Source: Pontederia crassipes (lineage: Eukaryota > Streptophyta > Magnoliopsida > Commelinales > Pontederiaceae). Taken from it: a DNA stretch of 64,000 nucleotides. Positions 1-10,870 of this stretch are shown here, piece after piece; positions within the stretch are counted from its first letter, which is position 1; the number at the start of each line of letters is the position of its first letter. The notes below the pieces were generated by a model. It worked only from the letters and a program-made list of their open reading frames with translations. It was not told the origin of the DNA and ran no database searches. Location of the stretch: contig CM060194.1 of assembly GCA_030549335.1 (NCBI GenBank), positions 64,384,547-64,448,546 on the forward strand, written 5' to 3'. Position numbers and translations under genes: made by a program.

Positions 1-831
1 AGGTGAATAGGTACAAAAGTTTCTTTATAGTCAACACTCGCTATTTTGGTGAAACCTTTCGCCACTAGGTGGATTTTATATCTTTCAATTGATCCATCCA
101 TGCCATGTTTAATTTTCAGACCCAATTTGTTCCCAATTGCCTTACAGCTTGGCGGAACCCATTTATTCCCAATTGCTTTACGGCTAGCGGGAGATCAACC
201 AAGTCCCATACTTGATTTTTCTGCATGGACCCTAACTCTTCCTCCGTTGTCTTAATCCATTCTTCCTTAGCAAGAGATGAGAGAGCCTCTTTGACGGATT
301 TGGGCTTAAGTTCATCTTCCAAACTTACTATGTGGGCCTCATGTGGCCCGTGTTCATGCAACCCTTCGATTTCAAATCATCGGCATGGAAAATATTTTCT
401 AGTAGTCCGTCAAAGAGAACTTTCAGGTTGGTCAGTTGACAGTTATGAATCTCTCTCACTCGGATCAAACTGTGGGACGGAGGAGACAAACTCCTCAACG
501 GATTTATCCGCTTGTGCTATCAACTCGGGATCTTCTTCATCTAGGAGAAGTCCCTTGTCTATCTCGTCTTACTTAGGAAACTCATTATCTATGATGTCAC
601 ATCTCTATTTTTGATTTTTATTACCGCATCATCTTCTCTTTCACCGATGAATATATAGCCCTTAGAGGAGTCACAATATCTTATAAAGATACATTTATGT
701 CCTCTTGAACCAAACTTCCCATACTTATGAGAGGTGTTTAGAACATAGGCTGCGCAACCTCAGGGGTGCAAATAACTAAGGTTAGACTTTCGACCTGTCC
801 AAAGTTCATAACGTGTGGTAGGAATGAATTT
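1..831 (-). pseudogene. Ty1/copia pol remnant: integrase C-terminus to RT N-terminus (outer copia element)
   Basis: Read on the minus strand, about 820-600 encodes the copia integrase C-terminal motif (YELWTGRKSNLSYLHP, then GCAAYVLNTSHKYGKFGSRG and KGYIFIGERE). About 361-180 encodes the linker and start of reverse transcriptase (SLAKEEWIKTTEEELGSMQ, QVWDLVDLP). Stops and frameshifts break the frame, and the rest of RT and RNase H lie beyond position 1. The coding sequence stops abruptly at 831, where the LTR of Athila element A starts. The 5' half of the same gene (gag, protease) is on the same strand at 18866-20142, so I infer one copia element split by insertion of A. The motifs fit the TNT1-94-like copia group. 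The match is clear, the lineage less so. Confidence 0.8.
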
Positions 832-2561
832 TGATGCATGCAAAATATAACATATTTTAGTTTATTATTTTAATTAATTTTTGTAATTTAATCATGGCAT
901 GCATCATTTTAGATCATTTTAGTCATAATTTCGGATTTATCGATTCTGATTATTAATGCTTTGAATATTTTAACTCAGAGGGAATTTATTTAATTTTTAT
1001 AAATATTTTATAGGGAAAGCTAAATTAACGTCAAATGGTGGATTATGGGATGGATTAATTCAGTCACGACGTAAATGAGATAATGAGTAAAAACCTAATT
1101 GGGTGACATTTAGATGCTTTATCTGTATTGGGCGTAAAAGATAATTGGAAAAGTTGTTGCCATCATCGAAGATTTATCTTTATGGAATTATCGGTCGTAA
1201 TCCACATCACAAAGAGATTTTGGACAAAATAGATATGAAGGAATTATCTTTCCCCTAAGATCTTATCATATGTTGCCAAGATGATCACATCCAGGGCGTA
1301 AAATTGAGGTTGTCACCTTCATTGGATAAATTTTACGTCTCACTTCCTTGGGGGTACAAGAAATGCAACTTGAATTTTGTGGGTGTGACATGAAGTAATC
1401 CTTACATGGCCGAAACTTATTGGTCAATAATTGGATGTATGATGTAATTTTGGGCATAATAATTGAAAGAATTTATCATGTTGGGCGTGATGATTAGAAG
1501 AAGATATATTTTGGCCGAGATCCAAAGAGATCGTGATCAACTATTATCTAGTGGGATTTAAATCTAGCCGTATGATTTACGCCCGTGATCATCGTGAAGA
1601 CCTTGTTCATGCCTATAAATAAAGGATGAAACCATCAATCCAATTCATGCTTGGAGTTTGGTTTTCTTCCACGGCGAGTCATGAGTTTGCAGGCTTCGAC
1701 CAAGAGAGATTTGATCGGACGACTGATCCAGACACTCTAATTTGTATTTAAGTATCTCTCTTCTTCCACGAAGATTTTTTTTGGTGTAATTCTTCCGATT
1801 ATCATTTGTATTTAATTATCTCTCTACAATTCTAGGATGAAATCCATGTTTTTATTTATTTTATTTTAGGAGATTATTATTGAAGAAAAATATTGTGAAT
1901 TCTTATTTTATTTCTTCTGATCAAATTTTAATTGCATTTAATGCTTTTGATTTATTTATTTAAATTTCTGATTAAGTAATTCTTTTGTGGACTACTTGAT
2001 TTCATATTTTATTTAGTTAAATTAAATGATTTATTGTGAAATTAAAAGTTGACATAGGTTTAATAACTAGTCCGTGGAGAATTAGATCGGTGTAGGAATT
2101 TCATATTAATGCATCTTAATTTTAATCTCATATGCATGAATGTCAGTTTGTGGGACTTTAATTTTGATTAAATTTAATATAGTTTGATTTGCTTGAATAA
2201 ATAGCAGAATTATCAATTGTGGACTCTGTGATTTTAATCTTGTAAATTAATAACTTAGGAAAATTTCTAATCCATCTTAAGAACTTTAATTTTTCTTTTA
2301 TGGTTCAAATATTTATCCTTAATTTGTTATCATCCTAAGACTAACTTTAACACCATTATCTTATCTTATTATTATCTTATTTTAATATTTATTTTATAAT
2401 TAAAAAACTTATTTTCAAAACCTATGTTTTTCCCTCTTAATAATTTGTAAAAACAAATATTGAATTAACAATATTTATCGTGGGTTCGACACTCTTTACT
2501 CATTTTACTATATTACTTGAGCGACTAGAGCACTTGCTAGCGGATTTATTTTATTACATCA
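832..2561 (+). repeat. 5' LTR of Athila element A
   Basis: The 1730-bp LTR starts TGATG and ends TTACATCA, four bases before the primer binding site. It aligns by eye along its whole length with the truncated copy at 17796-18869, and more distantly with the LTRs at 24474 and 36337. The first third carries scattered words of the types GGGCGTAA and TTGGCCGAG. A TATA box, CCTATAAATA, lies near 1612. Confidence 0.9.
1613..1621 (+). promoter_or_regulatory. Putative TATA box of element A LTR
   Basis: CTATAAATA sits about 780 bp into the LTR. The same box occurs at the equivalent place in the 3' LTR (about 18559) and in the B-family LTRs (25071 and 37000), where it is CTATAAATAC. Conservation of the position across copies supports a promoter role; transcription itself is inferred. 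Confidence 0.6.
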
Positions 2562-2565
2562 AGTT

Positions 2566-2583
2566 TGGACGTCGTTGCCGGGG
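2566..2583 (+). other. Degenerate tRNA-Asp primer binding site of element A
   Basis: TGGACGTCGTTGCCGGGG lies four bases after the LTR end. It differs from TGGCGCCGTTGCCGGGG, the complement of the plant tRNA-Asp(GTC) 3' end, only in the GGCGCC block. Intact versions are at 26095 and 43622 in this window. Confidence 0.8.
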
Positions 2584-5040
2584 AATATTCTATTAATTAA
2601 TTTCTAATTTTTATAAATTATTAGGAGATGTAAATAAAATATGTAAATAAGCTTTTTGTAAATAAATTTTCTGTAAATCCTTTTTTTATGTAAATATGTG
2701 TTGTTGTTCTATTTGTTTTAATTATTTTTATTTGTGTGAATAATCTAACATCTTTCTTTTTGCAGATAAAAGTCACGGGATTTTCAATTGATTTTGGATT
2801 AAAATTTGTTGAATTTCGGCCAATACTCTATTCTATTTCAAAATTTTGACACTGACTGATGTTTTTTGATTAATTGGATAAAGATTTTTGACTTATGAAT
2901 TTACGTCCATGATTAATTTTGTCGACTATACTAGAGATATCTCCATATGGATTGCGCCTCGTTATGTCATAATAATCATCTTTATTTGGTGCACGAAACC
3001 TTCTGACTTTTAATAATCAAACTTTCTATTTGGCTGCCGTCATGTTTTAATCTTCTAAATTTTTGTTTTGCACCATGGGTTAATGTGTATTTAATTTCAA
3101 AGCTGTTTGATTTAATTATTGTCCGTGATGTTATACATTTCGATTTTGCGGTCGTAAATTTTAATTTTCTGAACTTTTGCTGACTTTGTTTCAGCCATTT
3201 ATGTTGATGAAGTTGGTTAATCTCTCTAAAATTTTCTCTTTATTTGATGGCCAACAAGTTTCTGATCAAGTTAATAACTCTCGAAAATGAGTTTGCGCCT
3301 AACAAAGATTTTGTTCATTGTCGGCCAATTTTTTATCCTTTTCATTTGGCGGCTGACATTTAAAAAAAAATTATCTAAATTTTGTGACCATGATTATCCG
3401 AGCTTTGGTGCCCAATTGCAATTAGATTAATTTTATTTTAGCACCACAACGAATTCTGATCATTTGGACAGATCATTTTCTGAATTGCACTAATTGAATT
3501 ATTTTTATCAGACTATTATGCTTTTAACGCTAATCTAATCTTTAATGAATTTTCAACAGTTTTATTTCCGAAGAGCTTAAAAGAAATTTTGGACAATTAA
3601 TTTTCAATTAAACCTTTTGGTATTGTTTTCTGATTATGGACTTCACTTATATCTTCTGAATGGTAATTATCGATTTTTGACGAAGAAATCATTTTAGTCA
3701 CTGTCAACAAAATATTTTTAACTCATTTAAATGGTGGCTCATTATTTTGTATCTATTCTTATTTATTTTGTATATTCTTTTTCTTCTCTCTTATCTTACT
3801 GATTTAGTTGTTGCAGGACTTGAATGCAAATCTAATCACAACTAATTTTAAATTCTTTGGATAAATTCATATCTCACGTATTCTGATCATTTTTAGCTGA
3901 TACTTGGTTGTTGTAGAAATTATTTGAAAATTATATCACAACCAATCCTTTATTCTATTTGTTTATAGATTAAGTTAATTAGTCTTTTAATTTGATTTAG
4001 TTAGTTAGTTAATTGTCATTTTATTTATTTTAGCATTTTATTTTATTTTTATGAAGTTATATGATTATTATTTTATTTTGTGCGAGGAGAAAAATTCAAA
4101 TAATTACCTTTTTCAACTATGTCTACACGGGCGCTCCGCGACTAATTGCAATAAATTTACGTCGAACCATGCACGTTAATAGTATATGCTGCCACCCGAT
4201 AATCTAGACATCGAGATCATTAACTAAGGATTCTGGTGGCCTCGGAATCAATGTGGATCTACTTCTTATATTGCATGCCGACCTTTAATGCGGGCGCAAG
4301 CAGTGAATTCAAAATCTGACATCACCTGACATCGAGACACGACGCATCACGGGCACAGAGCTGACAACAAGCTGATTTAAGAATACATTGCATGTACAGT
4401 TCGCCTGAATGCCCAACAAGATGAGATGTAACGGCCCACCAAAGATTGATAAACTGGTCTGTGATACTAATATGACCTTACGGGCGCAAAATATGAGAAG
4501 ACAAATTGATTGACCAAATCGAGCTGTCCTATACACTACATGCACGAACTATTGAGTTTTGTGTTTGGATTCCAATCGACTTGACCGGTCATCATACCTG
4601 TACAGGTAAGTTCACGCTCCATTGATGTTTTTAAATACTTATCCTTCTTTTCATTTGCAGGTCATCTTCAACTGCCGAACTCCTTTGCGCCGGACGTATC
4701 TCCATATCGGCCGCCAACTTTCCCTTTCTTTGTGTCAATTGCCGCCGAGCTTCTCCCTTATTACGGCCGAGACCCTTCATCGGTTGTCTGAGGATCTTCA
4801 TCGTCAACTATTGTGGCCGCAATGTCATTCTTCTCCTTTGCGCCAGACAATCCATGACGACCGCCAATCACTGACGTCCTTCTCCCTTGCATACTGATTG
4901 GTCGAGGTTCTTTATCGACATTTCTTCGTACCGACGGAGTCTCTCTTCACTGACATAAACATTACGGCCGAGTACATCACCACCTCCCACCTTTCTTCCT
5001 ATCTCTTGCACAGTAACGGTTTTATTTTTTTTAAAAGAGA
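2584..5040 (+). other. Non-coding leader and spacer of element A (gag deleted)
   Basis: No credible coding sequence is present. From 2584 to about 3950 the stretch is AT-rich leader with sparse TCGGCC/CGGTCG words, matching the leader of element B. Two TTGTTGCAG/TTGTTGTAG acceptor-like sites (about 3808 and 3905) correspond to the one just before gag in B, but no gag follows. From about 4130 the DNA becomes richer in GC and resembles B 29340-30450, including TTACGGCCGAG words near 4766 and 4961. A donor-like AGGTAAGT (about 4603) and an acceptor-like TTTGCAGG (about 4656-4663) would define a mini-intron of about 60 bp. Confidence 0.6.
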
Positions 5041-5223
5041 CGATGTGCTAATATTTGGAGGGGGCGTTGCGAACGACAACATCCAAATGCTCAGCCGGTA
5101 CCACAGCCCTCGCAACTAATTTCTTATCCCGGATACTACTATTGGTCTAAGCCTGAGTATCAAGCCCGATATGAACAGATGTCTGGGATTCGATTCATGC
5201 CACCAGATTTTCGCACACCGAAA
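5041..5223 (+). pseudogene. ATHILA ORF-1-like protein, 5' part (element A)
   Basis: An open frame starts just after a stop at about 5034 (KRRCANIW, then Q-P-rich residues, YPGYYYWSKPEYQARYEQ and MPPDFRTPK). It ends exactly where the Sirevirus LTR begins, and the 3' part resumes at 15248. The start RRCANIW is matched by RRFANNFVS in element B at 30458, which marks the same ORF in both families. The protein belongs to the retrotransposon ORF-1 type seen in Athila elements, whose function is unknown. No ATG is visible in this frame here. Confidence 0.65.
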
Positions 5224-6641
5224 TGTAGGATCGAAAGCACCAAGAGGGGGAGGGGTGAATTGGTGTATAAAAATCTTTTCACAAAATCACTTTTGGAAAA
5301 ATCAATAAAACCTATTACAGGCAAATAATGATAAGGAATGAGTAAGAGAGCAAACACAGAGAGACACGATATGTTGACGATGTTCAGCCTCAACTCTTTG
5401 GCTTACGTCCCCACTCCCACTTGTCAACCACGAGATCGTCGAAGATTCACTATCTTTCTCTTTTCTTTTAGGGAGAGAACAACCCTCTTTTCACCACACA
5501 CATTTTTCTCCGCTCAAGAGGCAAGGCACACCTCTTTTACAATGAGCTATCAATTCTCACTAGATCAGAGAACAATGATTCCCTCAAACTCTCTTCTTTT
5601 ACAAAATATTCTCACACTCAAAGCTTAGAAGAGAAAATGGAAGAATTTGCATCTTTGGGCTCAAGAACTTGAAAGGGTTATAGAATGATCTTGCTTGCTT
5701 GGATCAGTTTTCTTCATGCTTTGACACTCATTTTATAGGCTTCTACATGTGAGAATCTTGTCCAAAAATTCTTCCACAAATTTTTCTTTGAAAAATACCA
5801 TTACTGTCTGGCACTGAGACTAGTCGACTACATTAATGGGCCGGTCGACCGGTCAATATGACTGTTGCGTCATATTTGCAATTTTACGCATTGCCCGGTC
5901 GACACGGTCCTTCGATCGATACATCAACCGGTAATGTCTCGACGTCGACCGGTAAATCTAGAAGTCGATCGGTACATGGGTCGGTATAGTTTGGGCGTCG
6001 ATAGGTATAGTGTCATCATTCAAATTCACTTCTATACTGATCGGTCAATCGGTGCAAGGACTGAACCATCGACCGGTACAATCTTGTCCAAAAATTCTTC
6101 CACAAATTTCTCTTTGAAAAATACCATTACTGTCTGGCACTGAGACTAGTCGACTACATTAATGGGCCGGTCGACCGGTCAATATGACTGTTGCGTCATA
6201 TTTGCAATTTTACGCATTGCCCGGTCGACACGGTCCTTCAATCGATACATCAACCGGTAACGTCTCGACGTCGACCGGTAAATCTAGAAGTCGACTGGTA
6301 CATGGGTCGGTATAGTTTGGGCGTCGATAGGTATAGTGTCATCATTCAAATTCACTTCTGTACTGATCGGTCAATCGGTGCAAGGACTGAACCATCGACC
6401 GGTACAATCTCAACATTTCTTCCACTTGATATCAATCGACCGGTCTTTATGGCCGGTCGATCGATTTCATGGCTGGTCGACCGATCGTATGCCGAATTTT
6501 TATTTTTTAATGTTTAATTTGAGAATTTCTTCTACGAATGAGATCATATTAATCTTACACCTACATTATCATCACTTGAGCATAGATTAGTAACTTTTAT
6601 GTCCAATTTAATATGCTATCATTAAAACATAGGATTCAACA
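5224..6641 (-). repeat. 3' LTR of the Sirevirus-like element, with an internal tandem duplication
   Basis: On the plus strand it starts TGTAGGATCGAAAGC and ends GGATTCAACA. It is 1418 bp long against 1066 bp for the partner LTR, and nearly all the excess is a tandem duplication at 5755-6406. The U3 region is full of palindromic GGTCGACC/CCGGTCGACCGG words. A minus-strand TATAAAA lies at about 5731-5737. Confidence 0.9.
5755..6406. repeat. 326-bp tandem duplication inside the Sirevirus 3' LTR
   Basis: Copy 1 is 5755-6080 and copy 2 is 6081-6406, both starting ATCTTGTCCAAAAATTC and differing at only a few bases by eye. The other LTR (14181-15246) has one copy, so the duplication probably arose after integration. 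Each copy spans the palindrome-rich part of the LTR. Confidence 0.9.
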
Positions 6642-6658
6642 ATCTCCCCCTTTTTGAT
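6642..6658 (-). other. Polypurine tract of the Sirevirus-like element
   Basis: On the minus strand, a run of AAAAAGGGGGAGAT directly precedes the 3' LTR start TGTTGAATCC. This is the expected plus-strand priming site, and its position fixes the element's orientation. Confidence 0.8.
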
Positions 6659-7016
6659 GATGACAAACTAATTGGACGATAAAGAGAGAAAAGAAAAGAA
6701 ATGTAGGTTAAGGTAGTGAATAATGAGAATGCTCCCCCTACATTTATACATATTTCAAAATTTCTCCCCCTAAATAGGTGACCTTTATATTTCATATTAT
6801 ACAATATGAACATTATGACATCAAATAAGGAACAAAATAGACATGAAATGAAATAAGGCATAAACAAGTCATCACATTACATCCATAGTCGATAATACAT
6901 CATGTGTTCATGCACTAACAAATGTGACTGTAGTCACTACAAAATGGTGCACGACATTAGTACAAATGCAAACACATAGCAACTAATTGAGGTATATCAA
7001 ACTGAAAACACATAAC
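6659..7016 (-). other. 3' untranslated stretch of the Sirevirus-like element
   Basis: AT-rich DNA between the polypurine tract and the extra ORF. It contains runs of CTCCCCC (6731-6770), complementary to purine tracts like the one beside the LTR, and nothing coding that I can support. Confidence 0.4.
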
Positions 7017-8300
7017 TTAAAACACATAACATCTTTCCATTCTAACCAAACTTCTCTCCCTTTTGATATCATCAAAGAGGGAGGTAAGACATCTACAACT
7101 CATCGGGACTATCATCATCACGAGCAACAGGCGGAATAAATCCTGCGATGCATAGTAAGTCTGTAGCGAGCTAACAAGGTATCGGGAGTCACACTCCATC
7201 CGTCGAATACGACGATCCATCTGGGTCATGCGGTGGTCTATGACACCCACTTGCTGTGATAAGGTCATGAAATCATAGGCGCCATAGGAAGCCGAGTGGG
7301 AAAAGGTGGAGGGACACCGGGCCAGCCTCTGGTGTAGCCTGTGTCCATCAGTGGCATCATCACCATCATCAGAATCTATCGGTGCCGCAATCCTAAGATG
7401 TTTTCGGTGCAAGGTCGCTGAACCGATAACATTAGTGGGGCGGGGTCAAATATATTCCTCGCCTACAGGGATCTCGACACCAAAATGAAATAAAATCTTA
7501 GTGATCTAGGCACCAAAATATAAGTGGTACCAACCACGAGCAGCAGAGAGACATTCTGGAAGGTGTAATCCATGTGATAGAAAAGAAAATGACCAAAATG
7601 GAGAAATGATGCATCATGGATACAGGGAGAGTGAAGAAAGAATAGATCAAAGTGAGTGACATCTGTATAGTGCCCGACTCGAGGAGTAATCATGTGACTA
7701 AGAATGTGATGATCAATTTTCATAGTTGGATGAAGATGCTGATGGGCCATTTCGATGGTATAATGGATGTCTTGTCCAGTAAAAATCGTACGAATGCCAT
7801 ACGCGTCGAAAGGTTAGCCATGAGTGACAAATGAATAGAAACCATATGATGGACACAGAACGTCAAAGATGCGACAGAGATGGTCAGGATCAAAGCAAAT
7901 GGGTACACCAAGGACATAGGTAAGGATGGCCTCCGAGTGATCATCATGTTTGCATAAAAATGATGAACAAGACGACGATACACACACTTTGTGAGGGAGA
8001 GAAGTGACAGCCAACTGATGGTTGCAAATATCTCCTAAATGTCTGGGATGTTCAGAGCGTCCGAATCAATGGTGTAGGTACGTCGGACTTCGTGAAAGGC
8101 ATACAAGGCATCAAAACTAATAGATATATCCCTGGTGACAAAGAGATGACTATCAAATTCAGTGGGGTCGTGGTAGATGGCTGACGAGCATGTCCATGGG
8201 ATCGTCCTTGTCCACGTTGAATAGGCACAGGTTGAGGTTCCGATTCGGGGATAGGTTTGGGCTCATGTGGAAGGACTTGAATGCTACGTGCACCTGAGCC
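7017..8300 (-). pseudogene. Extra ORF between pol and 3' LTR, plant-transposon-protein-like
   Basis: Minus-strand reading gives EFDSHLFVTRDISISFDAL and FHEVRRTYTIDSDALNIPDI, followed by VYRRLVHHFYANM, a one-base frame change, then AILTYVLGVPICFDPDHL. Further on are MTQMDRRIRRMECDSRYL and an acidic C-terminal stretch, DSDDGDD. The order 'FYANL ... Y/SYV.GV.I..DP..L' resembles the 'putative plant transposon protein' domain found in ORFs of many plant retroelements (I recall it as PF20167). The position, downstream of RNase H and before the purine tract, is where Sireviruses may carry an additional (env-like) ORF. There are at least one stop and two frameshifts. Function is unknown, and the family assignment rests on a short motif. 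Confidence 0.45.
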
Positions 8301-9439
8301 ATAGAAATTATGATGTCACTGAAAAACTAGCCGAATATGTGATTACCTTTCATCGTCGTTGGCCATGGATTCAACAATGGTGGCTGGTGGCTGGAAGAAA
8401 TGGAATTATGGAAGAGATCAATGGCAGTTGCGAGAGGGTAGGTGTGGAGAAGACAACGGTGACAGAGCGAGAAGGAGACTGCGATGGCAATGAGCAGAGG
8501 GAGGTCGACAAAGAGATCACCACAGAGAAGAGGGATTTTGACCGAGATGGAATTGGACGCTGAGGGAACAAAAAAGAACAAAGAATTGTACGAAGAGGAA
8601 GTTCGACGGAGAGGGTGGCCGAAAAAGAATGAGACAACAATCATGGCAAAGTGGTGGCGTCGGGCGATGGCAGGAGATCGGCGTCGATGGCCGATGAAGA
8701 GAGAATAGGAGGACAGAGGGGTGGTGGAGAGCAGAGGGGCAGCAGATCGATGGACATCTGCGGTCGGCCGGAAGGTCTAATGACTGGACGGTGAAGAGGG
8801 GGACCGCAAATGAGGAGGTGGCGGTCGAGAGGGAGGTCGACAACAGATGCGAGGGTTTCTGATGAAAAGGCAACTAGGAAAAAAGGGCGGTGACAATCGT
8901 CGAAGGAAGTACAAAGATGACCGAAAGGACGAAGATGGCAGCAGCAGCAGCGGAAGGAGGAGAAGAATAGAGGAGAGAACGACCGGGATGGTGATGATGA
9001 CGGTCAGACGGTCGAGTGAAGAGAGATAAAAAGGGTCGACCGATCAATCGATCGATTCCTTATACGTATGTGATTTTGGCATATACCGGTCGACTGACCA
9101 TCTCCAGTGGTCGACCAGTAATTTCCAGTGGTCGATCGGATAGTTGTTTTGGCAATAAACAATCCATTGGTCGATGGATGTCAAATGGATGGTCATATAC
9201 CGGTCGACCGATACCGGTGGAGAATATGACGACCACTTTTTGACTAATTTTCGAAATTTTAACCATTGAGATTTTGTTCCAGAGATTTATTTCACATAAA
9301 TGTAAGTGTTATGTAACACTTTTAATGTTCAATTCATGTCAAAAGTGATATTGCATAACCAAGTCACTTTTACTTAGAATTGATATGAAATTAAGATTCA
9401 ATCATTCCTAATTCCCTTCAAAGCATGCAAAATCGTTCT
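8301..9439 (-). other. GC-richer spacer between the extra ORF and RNase H (Sirevirus-like element)
   Basis: No protein family is recognisable. From 8400 to 9010 the plus strand is purine-rich (GAGGAGG, CGGAGGAG). From about 9025 to 9215 there is a cluster of GGTCGACC-type palindromes (including CCGGTCGACCGATACC near 9199) like those in the LTRs. Open frames here are low-complexity S/P/L or R/E/G strings and are left unannotated. Confidence 0.4.
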
Positions 9440-10870
9440 TCACTTAAGGATTTTGTAAATATCTGCAAGTTGAACTTCAGTGGACACATGTTCAATGACA
9501 ATATTTTTAAGGGTCACATGCTCTTTAATGAAATGGTATAGCAAGTCAATATGTTTGGTCCTAAAGTGTTGAATTGAATTTTTGATCATTTCTATAGCAC
9601 TTGTGTTATCGCACTTCATGAGTACATTGAAACAACTCACACCATAATCAAGCAATTGTTGTTTTACCCATAAAATTTGTGCACAACAATTACCGACGAC
9701 TATATATTCGGCCTCGGCGGTAGAAAGTGCGATGAATTTTTATTTCTTGCTAGCTCATGAGATGAGAGAGCTACCAAGAAATCAACACATCCCATTAGTG
9801 TTTTTTCTATCAATTTTACACCCGACAAAATTTGCATCGGTGTAGGCCTTTTTATCAAATGGGAAATTTCTATCGTACCAAATGTCTAATTCACATGTAT
9901 TAAATAGCGTATTATTCTTTTTACAACGATTAAATGTGATTCTTTGGGAGTGGATTAAAACCTAGCACACAAGCATACACTAAACATTATATCTGGCCTG
10001 AATGTCGTTAAATAGAGCAAACTACCAATCATACATCTGTATTTTTTTTTATCAATGGACTTGCCTTTTTAATCTTTATCTAATTTTGTAGTAGTGCTCA
10101 TAGGAGTTGTGCTCGGCTTGCATTCGTTCATCCCGAATCTTTTAAGCAACTCCCTTATATACTTTTCGTGATCGGGAAAAATGCCTTCCTTGGATTGTTT
10201 CACTTGTAGTCCTACAAAGAAGGTGAGTTTTCCTACAAGACTTATCTCAAATTCTTGTTGCATAAGAGTTTCAAACTCTTTGCATATGCATTCATAAGTA
10301 ACACCATAAACAATATCATCAACATAAATGTGAACTATTAAAATATCATTTTTAAAATATTTTAAAAATAACGTGGTGTCAATTTTCCCTTTTTGAAAAT
10401 CATTTTCAATTAAAAATGAACTCAATCTTTCATACCAAGCTCGAAGAGCTTGTTTCAATTCGTAAAGAGCTTTTGAATGTTTGAAAATATGATTAGGGAA
10501 ATCTGGATTTTCAAAATCTTGAGGTTATTCAACATAAACTTCTTCATTTATAAAATCATTTAAAAAAACTGTTTTTACATCCATTTGAAAAAGTTTAAAA
10601 CCTTTATAACATGCAAAAGCCAAAAGCATTCGAATTGCCTCAAGTATGACAACGAGAGCAAAAGTTTCATCAAAATCAATTCCTTCAATTTGTGAGTAAT
10701 TCTTGACCACTAATCTAGCATTTTTTCTCACAATGACACCATTTTCATCTAACTTGTTTCGAAAAACCCATTTGGTTTCAATAATGGGATAGTTCTTGGG
10801 TCTTTCCACAAGTTTCCACACTTGATTCTTTGAAAATTATTTAATTCCTCATGCATTGCACTTATTCAAT
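9440..10870 (-). pseudogene. Copia reverse transcriptase and RNase H (Sirevirus-like element)
   Basis: From right to left: RT N-terminal part (MWKLVERPKNYPIIETKWVF, QMDVKTVFLNDFINEEVYVE; 10821-10525), RT core with an intact YVDD catalytic box (IVHIYVDDIVYG near 10320), thumb/connection (GLQVKQSKEGIFPDHEKYI, NECKPSTTPM), and RNase H with ALSTAEAEYI (about 9710), KCDNTSAIEM and STEVQLADIYK. It would copy the element's RNA into DNA in virus-like particles. Frameshifts and stops separate the blocks (for example near 10000-10069 and 10459-10524), so no protein can be made. The family assignment is secure. Confidence 0.9.

Noticed and set aside
5865..6517. Two near-identical ORFs of about 92 and 108 codons
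   Set aside because: They are in the duplicated, palindrome-rich part of an LTR and have no counterpart in the partner LTR frame.
8484..9029. Charged ORFs in the purine-rich stretch of the Sirevirus
   Set aside because: Low-complexity R/E/G/K composition on the strand opposite to the element's genes.
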